64,000 nucleotides of DNA, from the NCBI RefSeq assembly GCF_012641745.1, contig NZ_WEHZ01000006.1, positions 62,001 through 126,000 of the forward strand, read 5' to 3'. The position numbers and the translations under genes were made by a program. Each line of letters opens with the position of its first letter. The first letter of the stretch is position 1. Origin of the DNA: Pseudoalteromonas peptidolytica (lineage in GTDB: Bacteria; Pseudomonadota; Gammaproteobacteria; Enterobacterales; Alteromonadaceae). The notes under the pieces are model-generated. The model was given only the letters and a program-made list of their open reading frames with translations. It searched no databases and had not been told where the DNA came from. Shown in pieces: positions 46,295 to 53,992 of the stretch.

Positions 46295-47209
46295 ATGAAG
46301 GTAAATTGGCAGGGTGTATATCCAGCGGTAACCACTCAATTCCATGATGATGAAAGCATCAACTTTGATACCACAAAAGCGATGATAGATAACCTGATTA
46401 ACGAAGGGGTTCATGGCATCATAGTATTAGGCACCGTAGGTGAAAATTGCTCACTCACGGCTGACGAGAAACGCCAAGTCTTAAAAGCTGCAACAGAAGT
46501 GGTAGGTGATAGAGTGCCACTACTTAGTGGTGTGGCTGAGACCACAACAGCACTGGCTATTGAGTTTGCCAAGGATGCAGAAGCGCTTGGCATAGATGGG
46601 CTGATGGTATTGCCGGGAATGGTCTACCGTTCAACCGAGCGTGAAGCTATTCATCATTACCAACAGGTGGCGCGCAGCACCGCGTTACCTATTATGATTT
46701 ACAACAATCCAGTGACCTATGGTGTCGACGTGTCAATCGAAGGCATGAAAACCTTAGCTGAAGAGTCCAATATTGTTTCTGTAAAAGAAGCAACGGAAGA
46801 TACCCGTCGTATTAGCGAGCTGTTTAGCGCATTTGGCGATCGCTACGTGGTATTTGGTGGTGTTGATGACATCGCACTGGAAAGCCTGATGCTTGGTGCA
46901 ACGGGTTGGATCTCGGGATTGACTAATGTATTCCCACGCGAGTCAGTGGCTATTTATAGGCTTGCTGAGCAAGGTCGTTTTGAGGAAGCGCGCGCTCTGT
47001 GGCGTTGGTTTTTACCTTTGTTACGCTTAGATACAATCCCAACACTGGTGCAGTGCATTAAATATGCCGAGCAGCTAGCTGGACGAGGTAGTGAAGTAAC
47101 TCGCTCGCCAAGATTACCTCTTACTCAAGAAGAAAAAGCCTATGTAAGTCGCTTGTTCGATGAAGCAATGGCAAATCGAATTGACTTAAGCCAATTTAAC
47201 TTGGACTAA
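46295..47209 (+). CDS. DapA-family lyase, probable pyrroline-4-hydroxy-2-carboxylate deaminase
   Basis: A 304-residue TIM-barrel protein of the dihydrodipicolinate synthase/NAL superfamily. GTVGENCSL (residues 46-54) is the family substrate loop. IMIYNNPVTYG holds the catalytic Tyr near 136, and the Schiff-base lysine is near K164 in IVSVKEATEDTRR. True DapA is excluded by context. Flanking epimerase, dehydrogenase and semialdehyde dehydrogenase genes point to the hydroxyproline deaminase (LhpC/HypD), which makes 2-oxoglutarate semialdehyde and ammonia. AAGGCGAG precedes the ATG. The epimerase follows after 4 bp. Confidence 0.88.
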   Translation: MKVNWQGVYPAVTTQFHDDESINFDTTKAMIDNLINEGVHGIIVLGTVGENCSLTADEKRQVLKAATEVVGDRVPLLSGVAETTTALAIEFAKDAEALGIDGLMVLPGMVYRSTEREAIHHYQQVARSTALPIMIYNNPVTYGVDVSIEGMKTLAEESNIVSVKEATEDTRRISELFSAFGDRYVVFGGVDDIALESLMLGATGWISGLTNVFPRESVAIYRLAEQGRFEEARALWRWFLPLLRLDTIPTLVQCIKYAEQLAGRGSEVTRSPRLPLTQEEKAYVSRLFDEAMANRIDLSQFNLD

Positions 47210-47213
47210 GCGT

Positions 47214-48215
47214 ATGATTTTGGGCACCTATTATTGTATTGATGGCCATACCTGTGGCAACCCTGTGCGCTTGGTCACAAGCGGTCATCCAACGCTTTTG
47301 GGTGAGAGCATGAGTGAAAAGCGCCAACATTTTTTACGTGACTACGATTGGATAAGGCGCGCACTGATGTTTGAGCCCAGAGGCCATGACATGATGTCGG
47401 GTGCCTTTTTATATCCACCGACCACTGCTGATGGGGATGTGGCAATCCTATTTATCGAAACCTCTGGGTGTCTGCCGATGTGCGGACATGGCACTATCGG
47501 GACAGTCACTTTTGGCCTTGAAAGCGGCCTTATTACTCCAAAAGAACAGGGTGTACTCAAACTTGATACTCCAGCGGGGCGCGTGAATGCCTATTATGAA
47601 ATGAATGCAGGTAAAGTGACTTGGGTAAGGCTCTATAATGTACCGGCATTTTTGGCGTATCAAGCGGTGCCTGTCCACGTTGATGGGCTAGGAGAGCTTA
47701 CTGTTGATATCGCTTACGGCGGTAACTTTTACATAATTGTTGAGCCTCAAAGTCTATTTGCTGGCGTGGATCAAAGTTGCGCCGCTGAATTACTGGCATG
47801 GAGCCCTAAAGTGCGCGCGGCAGTTAATGCGCAAATAAACCCTATCCACCCTGAAGACTCTACCGTGTGCGGTGCCTCCCATGTGTTATGGACAGGCAAG
47901 CCACAGCATTCAGATAGTCATGCAGCAAACGCGGTATTTTATGGCGATAAAGCACTTGATAGGTCACCTTGTGGCACAGGCACAAGTGCAAGAATGGCGC
48001 AGCTATATGCAAAGGGGCTGCTAAAAGAGGGTGATACCTTTGTTCACGAGAGCATCATAGGCAGTCAATTTATCGGTAAGGTCGAAGGCACAACTGAGGT
48101 CGCGGGAAAAGTGGCTATTCAACCAAGTATTCAAGGTTGGGCACGTCAAACGGGGAGTAACTGCATTACAGTAGATGACGAAGATCCTTACGCATTTGGT
48201 TTTCAGGTGCTCTAG
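47214..48215 (+). CDS. 4-hydroxyproline 2-epimerase
   Basis: A 333-residue member of the proline racemase superfamily. The two catalytic cysteines are C90 in GCLPMCGHGTIG and C253 in DRSPCGTGTSARMAQL. Having Cys at both sites separates it from trans-3-hydroxyproline dehydratases, which have Ser or Thr at the first. The N-terminal CIDGHTCGNPVRLVTSGHP is typical of the 4-Hyp epimerases (LhpA/HypF). It converts trans-4-hydroxy-L-proline to cis-4-hydroxy-D-proline, the first step of the pathway. It lies between the deaminase and dehydrogenase genes on one transcript. Confidence 0.93.
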   Translation: MILGTYYCIDGHTCGNPVRLVTSGHPTLLGESMSEKRQHFLRDYDWIRRALMFEPRGHDMMSGAFLYPPTTADGDVAILFIETSGCLPMCGHGTIGTVTFGLESGLITPKEQGVLKLDTPAGRVNAYYEMNAGKVTWVRLYNVPAFLAYQAVPVHVDGLGELTVDIAYGGNFYIIVEPQSLFAGVDQSCAAELLAWSPKVRAAVNAQINPIHPEDSTVCGASHVLWTGKPQHSDSHAANAVFYGDKALDRSPCGTGTSARMAQLYAKGLLKEGDTFVHESIIGSQFIGKVEGTTEVAGKVAIQPSIQGWARQTGSNCITVDDEDPYAFGFQVL

Positions 48216-48247
48216 CCATTAAGACTGAAAGAAAACAGGAGCTAACA

Positions 48248-49744
48248 ATGAATTTATCAGGAAAGAGCTACATTAACGGTGCGTGGCAAGCTGCGCAAAA
48301 TGCAACAACATTTTATGCGTTTTGTCCTGCAACCAATGAATCGTTAACGCAAGCATTTTTTAACGCCAGTGAAGCACAAGTAGAGGAAGCCGTTAATGCA
48401 GCAGAGCAGGCTTTTAAGGCTTATCGTAAAACGTCGATGACTGCTCGTGCAGAGTTTCTAGAGACCATAGCACAAGAAATTCTCGCCTTAGGTGATGAAC
48501 TAATAACTACCACGATGGCTGAAACTAACCTGCCACGAGCAAGGCTTGAGGGCGAGCGTGGCCGCACGGTCAACCAATTAAACGCATTTGCCGCAGCGCT
48601 GAGAGATAACCTAGCAGAGCTCAGTTTAGATAAAGAAGAGCAAGCGGACCCAAATCGCACTCCGCTGCCTAAGCCAAAAACACAGCTTAAGCATATTCCA
48701 ATTGGCACTGTTGCGGTGTTTGGTGCGTCAAACTTCCCGTATGCCTTTTCTACGCTCGGAGGCGATACCGCAGCTGCGTTAGCCGCTGGCTGCCCTGTGG
48801 TATATAAAGGTCACCCAGCACATCCGGCAACGTGTGAGCTAATGACTAAGGCCATCGCCACAGCAATAAGTAAGTGTGATATGCCAAGCAGGGTGTTTTC
48901 AATGCTGCAAGCCAAAGTGTATGATGTCGCGCATTGGTTGGTGGAAGCTAAGCCTATCAAAGCGGTTGGGTTTACAGGCTCCTTTGGTGTTGCAAAAGCA
49001 TTGCAAGACACCATCGCGAAGCGCCATGAACCTATTCCGCTTTACGCTGAGCTTGGCAGCGTGAACCCGCAAATTGTTTTACCTGAAAAAGTTCAGGCAC
49101 AAGGCGCAGAGCTTGGTGCACAATTTGTCCAGTCTTTACTTATGGGTAATGGTCAATTTTGTACTAGCCCCGGTATTTGGTTGGTGCCAAGTAGTAGTTC
49201 GCAAGCATTTATCGAGACGGCTAAGCAAAGTGTTAGTGGAGCGCCTTCTGATACCTTATTGACTCCGGGCATTTTAAAAGCTTATCAAAACAGCATCGCG
49301 GCGCTAAAAGCACACCCTCAAGTAACGTTGTTGAGCGCTGGTGAGCAAGCACAGCCGTTTCACGCCAGCGCTCACTTGTTCCTGACGGATAGCGAAAGCT
49401 TTGCAACCGATGCAAGGCTTAAAGAAGAAGTCTTTGGGCCAAGTGCTTTAGTGGTGAGCTATGACAACTTAGCGCAGCTTGAAGACTTAATCGCAGACTT
49501 AGATGGACAGCTCACCGCCAGCATTCACGGCACTGAGTCTGACCTACATCAAGCTAAAGACATCATGGAAGCGCTACAATACCGTGTAGGTCGACTGATT
49601 TATGGGCAAATGCCAACAGGCGTTGAAGTGTGTGCCACCATGAACCATGGTGGGCCGTTTCCGTCATCAACCGATGTACGCTCAACATCGGTAGGGTTAG
49701 AAGCGCTCAAACGATTCGTAAGACCAATTTGTATACAAAGTTAA
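48248..49744 (+). CDS. 2-oxoglutarate semialdehyde (2,5-dioxovalerate) dehydrogenase
   Basis: A 498-residue aldehyde dehydrogenase. The start SGKSYINGAWQAAQN is followed by the cofactor region VAVFGASNFPYAFSTLGGDT and VGFTGSFGVAKAL. The general-base glutamate is in YAELGSVNPQ, and the nucleophile is the cysteine in GNGQFCTSPG (near residue 300). The length and the FGASNFP motif match the NADP-preferring subclass found in hydroxyproline and sugar-acid pathways. It oxidises the semialdehyde to 2-oxoglutarate, completing the route into the TCA cycle. A terminator follows. Confidence 0.92.
   Translation: MNLSGKSYINGAWQAAQNATTFYAFCPATNESLTQAFFNASEAQVEEAVNAAEQAFKAYRKTSMTARAEFLETIAQEILALGDELITTTMAETNLPRARLEGERGRTVNQLNAFAAALRDNLAELSLDKEEQADPNRTPLPKPKTQLKHIPIGTVAVFGASNFPYAFSTLGGDTAAALAAGCPVVYKGHPAHPATCELMTKAIATAISKCDMPSRVFSMLQAKVYDVAHWLVEAKPIKAVGFTGSFGVAKALQDTIAKRHEPIPLYAELGSVNPQIVLPEKVQAQGAELGAQFVQSLLMGNGQFCTSPGIWLVPSSSSQAFIETAKQSVSGAPSDTLLTPGILKAYQNSIAALKAHPQVTLLSAGEQAQPFHASAHLFLTDSESFATDARLKEEVFGPSALVVSYDNLAQLEDLIADLDGQLTASIHGTESDLHQAKDIMEALQYRVGRLIYGQMPTGVEVCATMNHGGPFPSSTDVRSTSVGLEALKRFVRPICIQS
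49728..49739. promoter_or_regulatory. Second TTGTATACAA-type palindrome, at the end of the dehydrogenase gene
   Basis: TTTGTATACAAA is a perfect 12-bp palindrome sharing the 10-bp core TTGTATACAA with the operator at 46229-46242. It overlaps the last codons of the dehydrogenase gene. It may be a second operator, or chance, since it is also coding sequence. Confidence 0.4.
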
Positions 49745-49751
49745 GCAAACC

Positions 49752-49779
49752 AAGCCCATAGTACCGCTATGGGCTTTTT
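49752..49779 (+). terminator. Rho-independent terminator of the hydroxyproline operon
   Basis: AAGCCCATAG and CTATGGGCTT pair over 10 bp around a TACCG loop, followed by TTT. Confidence 0.9.
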
Positions 49780-49923
49780 ACTGTATTGTACTTAAGGCGG
49801 TGTTCATGCTTATAGCGAGGTTGAGCTGTAGGTTGGTACTTAAGAGTTTTTTGCTTGAGTGGATATGTATAGAGTGATAAGTTAGCGCTTTTCATAACAA
49901 TAATCGGAACAGTCATAGTATCC

Positions 49924-50127
49924 ATGGTTTGTAAAGACACAGATAAAAAGCCTAATTCACCAATCAACTCAAATAAGCACAAGTTCAAGCTAGCGCTGGT
50001 TTTAGGGGTCATAGCGCTAGTCGGTACTGTTGTATTTTTTGTCCTGACCAGTAATTTTATTGCGGTTGACAACTGCTTAGACGCTGGGGGAAGCTTCGAC
50101 TACGCACTAGAGACTTGTGTTCACTAA
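49924..50127 (+). CDS. Small single-pass membrane protein
   Basis: A 67-residue protein. A polar N-terminus with several lysines (residues 1-20) precedes one membrane helix (about 22-42, LALVLGVIALVGTVVFFVL). A short outer tail contains two cysteines in NCLDAGGSFDYALETC. The tail looks like a small conserved cysteine-bounded motif that I have seen in short gammaproteobacterial proteins, so I consider the gene real. No function is known to me. The positive residues before the helix suggest that the C-terminus faces the periplasm, where the cysteines could form a disulfide. Confidence 0.6.
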   Translation: MVCKDTDKKPNSPINSNKHKFKLALVLGVIALVGTVVFFVLTSNFIAVDNCLDAGGSFDYALETCVH

Positions 50128-50314
50128 TAAAGTCATCGTTATACGGGTCGTTCCTAATGCGATATTGCTGGGTTCGACTTAATGACGAAGAGCAAATATA
50201 TTTGTTCGTTTACAGGTAACCCATAAAGCGAAACTCGGTACAATAAACATAAACCTAATTTTGCGCAGACACTGATAACTCAATACATGACCCTGTAATT
50301 AATTAAGACAAACA

Positions 50315-50343
50315 TGCAATTTGCATTCAGATACGTTTATAAT
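50315..50343 (+). promoter_or_regulatory. Probable sigma-70 promoter of the GntR gene
   Basis: A perfect TATAAT (50338-50343) lies 30 bp before the ATG at 50374. The -35 position 17 bp upstream reads TGCAAT and is weak. Confidence 0.45.
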
Positions 50344-50373
50344 GGGTTCATAAAACAATAATTACTAAAGATT

Positions 50374-51039
50374 ATGGCGATTGTACATAAAACTCGAACT
50401 CAATTAGTTGCTGAAGCAATTCGTGAAAAAATCCTCACTGGCGAAATCAAAGCGGGCGAGCCGCTAAGGCAAGCCGCACTGGCGGATGAGTTAAATGTCA
50501 GTCGTATCCCAGTTAGAGAAGCCCTTCTGCAACTAGAAGCTGAAGGCTTAGTTAACTTTGAAGCGCACAAAGGTGCGACAGTCACGCGTTTAAGTGCCGA
50601 ACAAATTGATGAAATATTTGACTTACGCGCATTGTTAGAAGCCGAGCTATTACGTCACTCAATCGAAAAGTTAACCGCGCGCGACCTATTAGAAGCCGAA
50701 GCCATCTTAGCTGAACTTGAAGAAGCCACTGCCGCTGGTGATACACAGCTGGCAACGGGCAAACTCAACGCCGAATTTCACAGTAAACTCTACAGCAAAG
50801 CACAGCGCCCACAAACTCGCGAGTTGGTGGATGTGTACAGCAAAAACTCTGAGCGCTACGTGCGCATGCACATCCTTCTTGCCGGTGGCATTAAAACTGC
50901 GCCCGAGGAACATCGCCAGCTATTAGAGCTGTGCCGCGATAAAAATACCAAAGGGGCCTGTGACTTTTTGAAAAAGCATATCACTGGCGCAAAAGATGAT
51001 ATTAAAGCGCTGCTGCTAAAGCTTGAAAGCGAGCAATAG
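50374..51039 (+). CDS. GntR-family regulator, FCD (FadR) subfamily
   Basis: A 221-residue protein. The N-terminal winged helix-turn-helix (about residues 8-72) reads LVAEAIREKILTGEIKAGEP then LADELNVSRIPVREALLQLE, a typical GntR recognition helix. The FCD ligand domain (about 80-210) begins LSAEQIDEIFDLRALLEAEL and carries the metal- or ligand-binding His and Asp positions in LNAEFHSKLY and HRQLLELC. It sits beside the hydroxyproline genes and is the likely ligand-responsive repressor acting at the TTGTATACAA palindromes. In Pseudomonas this role is played by another family, so the assignment is an inference. Confidence 0.88.
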   Translation: MAIVHKTRTQLVAEAIREKILTGEIKAGEPLRQAALADELNVSRIPVREALLQLEAEGLVNFEAHKGATVTRLSAEQIDEIFDLRALLEAELLRHSIEKLTARDLLEAEAILAELEEATAAGDTQLATGKLNAEFHSKLYSKAQRPQTRELVDVYSKNSERYVRMHILLAGGIKTAPEEHRQLLELCRDKNTKGACDFLKKHITGAKDDIKALLLKLESEQ

Positions 51040-51261
51040 GTAAATTTGGTTGTATAAATCTCAGTGGATTTCTGAACCGTAGTCATATTTACTACCATGA
51101 CTGTTGTTCAGGATGCTGTGATTACATGTATTGCACGGACATAATCATATTTAACGCCCCCAACATTGATCCACATCATCCTCGCAAGACTAAAGTCTCA
51201 TCAAAACTTGGCGGCTTTTTATCTATCTTTACTCTGTTCTAGCAAAACTGAGTAACCTATT

Positions 51262-53157
51262 ATGACAACAACAACCTATCAGCAGGCATACCACACATTT
51301 TCCCAAGACCCAGAGGCATTTTGGCTCAACGAAGCGGCACGGCTTGATTGGCATACGCCACCAAAAATCGGACATAACCAAGACCAAGAGGGGCTAAGTC
51401 ATTGGTTTAGTGATGGTTTGATGAATACCAGTTATTTGGCACTTGACCATCATGTACATCAAGGCCGAGGCGAGCAAACCGCATTAATTTATGACTCGCC
51501 AGTGACGAATACCAAACGCAAAATTAGCTATGGCGAGTTGCTCTCTCAAGTGAGCCATTTTGCAGCTGGCTTAAATCAACTTGGTGTAAGTGTAGGGGAT
51601 AGGGTGGTAATTTATATGCCCATGGTGCCAGAGGCTGTCGTTGCCATGCTTGCTTGTGCGCGCGTGGGTGCTATTCATTCCGTGGTGTTTGGCGGTTTTG
51701 CACCTCATGAGCTTGCGGTGAGAATAGATGATGCTAAACCAAAGCTAGTGATCAGTGCTTCTTGTGGAATTGAAATAGGTCGCACTATTGAATACAAACC
51801 TATGCTGGATGAAGCTTTGTCGTTGGCAAAGCATCAAGTGGAACATTGCATTGTGCTACAGCGTGAAGCATACCAAGCACAGATGTCTTCGCCAAGAGAC
51901 CTAGATTGGACTATGGTGGCAAATACGCCAGAATCCTTTGAAGCTGTGCCTTTACCAAGTATACATCCGCTCTATATTTTATATACCTCTGGCACCACAG
52001 GTACACCCAAAGGAGTAGTGCGAGAGCAGGGGGGTCACGCTGTGGCATTAAACTATAGCATGAAAACCGTTTACGGCATGGAGCCCGGTGAAGTATTTTG
52101 GGCAGCATCCGACATTGGCTGGGTTGTGGGGCATTCTTATATTGTCTATGGGCCACTGATTTATGGTTGCACCAGCGTGTTATACGAAGGTAAACCGATT
52201 AAAACCCCGGATGCTGGGGCGTTTTGGCGAGTGGTTGAAGAATATCAAGTGGCAGCGCTCTTTAGTGCGCCCACGGCATTTCGTGCCATTAAAAAAGAAG
52301 ATCCGAGCGCGGCGCTATTGGCTAACTACAACACCAGCAGTTTAAAAACCTTATTTTTGGCAGGTGAGCGACTCGACCCTGCCACCTACGACTGGTTACA
52401 GTCCAGCACAAAGCTGCCGGTAATTGACCACTGGTGGCAAACAGAAACGGGTTGGGCTATCGCATCTAATCCCGTTGGAATTGAGCTGATGCCCACAAAA
52501 GCGGGCAGTGCCACGGTTCCCATACCTGGCTATCAAGTTGAGATCCTCGATGTCGACGGCAGTACATGTGAGCCCAATCAACAAGGCGTTGTTGCAGTTA
52601 AATTGCCCCTTCCCCCAGGTTGTTTAACCACTATTTGGAATAATACGACGCGCTTTAAAGGCAGTTATTTGTCTCAATACCCCGGTTATTATCTCTCTGG
52701 TGACGGCGGCTATTTTGATGAAGGCGGCTATCTGTTTATTATGGGCCGTACCGATGACGTAATAAACGTAGCCGGACATAGACTGTCAACTGGTGAAATG
52801 GAAGAAATTGTTGCAGGCCATAATGCTATTGCAGAATGCGCCGTATTTGCCGGTAAAGATGAGTTAAAAGGCCAAGTGCCTATTGCTATGGTGGTATTAA
52901 AAGATGGTGTAAACACCACTGAAGCGGCCATTACAGAGGAAATAAGAGTCTTGATCCGAGAAAAAATCGGCGCGATTGCCTGTCTTAAAACTATTAGAGT
53001 CGTTGAGCGTTTACCCAAAACCCGTTCGGGTAAAATACTTAGAAAGAACTTACGCCAGCTGGTGGATGGAGAAGATATTATCGTACCGTCTACCATTGAT
53101 GACCCAGTCATTATTGAAGAATTAAAACAGCTGTGGGGCGAGAGTCAGTACCAATAG
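51262..53157 (+). CDS. prpE: Propionyl-CoA synthetase-like acyl-CoA ligase
   Basis: A 631-residue member of the acetyl-/propionyl-CoA synthetase branch of the ANL superfamily. It has the acetyl-CoA synthetase N-terminal domain (YHTFSQDPEAFWLNEA). The phosphate-binding loop is LYILYTSGTTGTPKGVVREQ. Further core segments are DIGWVVGHSYIVYGPLIYG, DHWWQTETGW and YYLSGDGGYFDEGGY. The acetylatable lysine is in LPKTRSGKILRKNLRQ. The tryptophan-bearing pocket and the size fit PrpE. Acetate or another short acid is also possible. No methylcitrate genes are adjacent, so the pathway is open. Confidence 0.82.
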   Translation: MTTTTYQQAYHTFSQDPEAFWLNEAARLDWHTPPKIGHNQDQEGLSHWFSDGLMNTSYLALDHHVHQGRGEQTALIYDSPVTNTKRKISYGELLSQVSHFAAGLNQLGVSVGDRVVIYMPMVPEAVVAMLACARVGAIHSVVFGGFAPHELAVRIDDAKPKLVISASCGIEIGRTIEYKPMLDEALSLAKHQVEHCIVLQREAYQAQMSSPRDLDWTMVANTPESFEAVPLPSIHPLYILYTSGTTGTPKGVVREQGGHAVALNYSMKTVYGMEPGEVFWAASDIGWVVGHSYIVYGPLIYGCTSVLYEGKPIKTPDAGAFWRVVEEYQVAALFSAPTAFRAIKKEDPSAALLANYNTSSLKTLFLAGERLDPATYDWLQSSTKLPVIDHWWQTETGWAIASNPVGIELMPTKAGSATVPIPGYQVEILDVDGSTCEPNQQGVVAVKLPLPPGCLTTIWNNTTRFKGSYLSQYPGYYLSGDGGYFDEGGYLFIMGRTDDVINVAGHRLSTGEMEEIVAGHNAIAECAVFAGKDELKGQVPIAMVVLKDGVNTTEAAITEEIRVLIREKIGAIACLKTIRVVERLPKTRSGKILRKNLRQLVDGEDIIVPSTIDDPVIIEELKQLWGESQYQ

Positions 53158-53243
53158 CTTTGTATGTCAGCGGGTTACTCCAATGCCAAACATTTAATAT
53201 TTAATGTGGCTGGTTTATCCCGCGATAAAATATACCTCAGGAA

Positions 53244-53791
53244 GGAGCGGGGTCACCCCGCGATCTTTAATACAGTTATCATTCAAATCTAATATCACGT
53301 TAAGTCATGGTCGCCTATGCTGCTGAGTTAACAGAGTGAACTTTGTTTAAAGGGTTACCGACGTTAAGTAGGATCGGGTTCACCCCGCGATCTTTTGAGT
53401 ACGGTTATCGTTTTAACCTAATATCACGTTAAGTCATGGTCGCCTATGCTGCTGAGCTAACAGAGTGAACTTTGTGCTAAAGGGTTACCGACGTTAAGTA
53501 GGAGCGGGTTCACCCCGCGATCTTTTGAGTACGGTTATCGTTTTAACCTAATATCACGTTAAGTCATGGTCGCCTATGCTGCTGAGTTAACAGAGTGAAC
53601 TTTGTTTAAAGGGTTACCGACGTTAAGTAGGATCGGGTTCACCCCGCGATCTTTTGAGTACGGTTATCGTTTTAACCTAATATCACGTTAAGTCATGGTC
53701 GCCTATGCTGCTGAGCTAACAGAGTGAACTTTGTGCTAAAGGGTTACCGACGTTGAGTAGGAGCGGGTTTATCCCGAGATCTTTAATACAG
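53244..53791. repeat. Tandem array of a roughly 130-bp unit with second-order 259-bp periodicity
   Basis: Units begin with GGAGCGGG or GGATCGGG at 53244, 53371, 53501, 53630 and 53760 (spacings 127, 130, 129, 130), the last partial. Each holds the REP-like core GGGTTCACCCCGCGATC and the block AGTCATGGTCGCCTATGC. Two variants alternate: units with GAGTTAAC and TTTGTTTAAAG, and units with GAGCTAAC and TTTGTGCTAAAG, so the larger 259-bp pair was itself duplicated. No coding frame spans it. It fills the gap between prpE and the exporter control region. Confidence 0.92.
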
Positions 53792-53837
53792 CTCTCTCAA
53801 AAATCCATCATCACAACAACCCAACATAACCAACCGC

Positions 53838-53861
53838 TGTCCGCAAACTGTCCGGTGTCCG
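53838..53861. promoter_or_regulatory. TGTCCG direct repeats upstream of the sigma-54 promoter
   Basis: TGTCCG occurs three times at 53838, 53849 and 53856, about 65-90 bp upstream of the -24/-12 element. This is the position expected for enhancer sites of a sigma-54 activator. The same hexamer forms an inverted repeat at 53962-53981. Confidence 0.6.
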
Positions 53862-53925
53862 TCCAACTTCTCTAATTTACATCGTTAAAATTAATAAAAT
53901 CTATATAAAACAATAATATAAATTC

Positions 53926-53940
53926 TGGCACGTTACTTGT
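53926..53940 (+). promoter_or_regulatory. Sigma-54 (-24/-12) promoter of the ABC exporter operon
   Basis: TGGCAC, five bases (GTTAC), then TTGT matches the consensus TGGCAC-N5-TTGC with one difference at the last base. It lies 53 bp before the ATG of the adaptor gene. A sigma-54-dependent response regulator is encoded in the same cluster, which supports the reading. Confidence 0.72.
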
Positions 53941-53961
53941 TATTAATTACTCATCATATTA

Positions 53962-53981
53962 GCGGACACCAACTTGTCCGC
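53962..53981. promoter_or_regulatory. GCGGACA-N6-TGTCCGC inverted repeat in the exporter leader
   Basis: GCGGACA and TGTCCGC are perfect inverses 6 bp apart, between the predicted transcription start and the GGAGG ribosome site. It is probably a dimer binding site for the same regulator as the upstream TGTCCG repeats, possibly for autoregulation. Confidence 0.6.
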
Positions 53982-53992
53982 ATGGAGGTAGC

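Noticed and set aside
46295..47209. Lysine-pathway dihydrodipicolinate synthase (dapA)
   Set aside because: The protein family fits, but the neighbours are hydroxyproline epimerase, dehydrogenase and semialdehyde dehydrogenase genes, and dapA is not normally found with these.
53244..53791. Possible CRISPR array
   Set aside because: The units are about 130 bp and conserved over their whole length, with no short repeat alternating with unique spacers, and no cas genes are present.
53158..53992. Integrative element or phage attachment region beside the repeat array
   Set aside because: No integrase, transposase, tRNA target or phage-type gene is present on either side.
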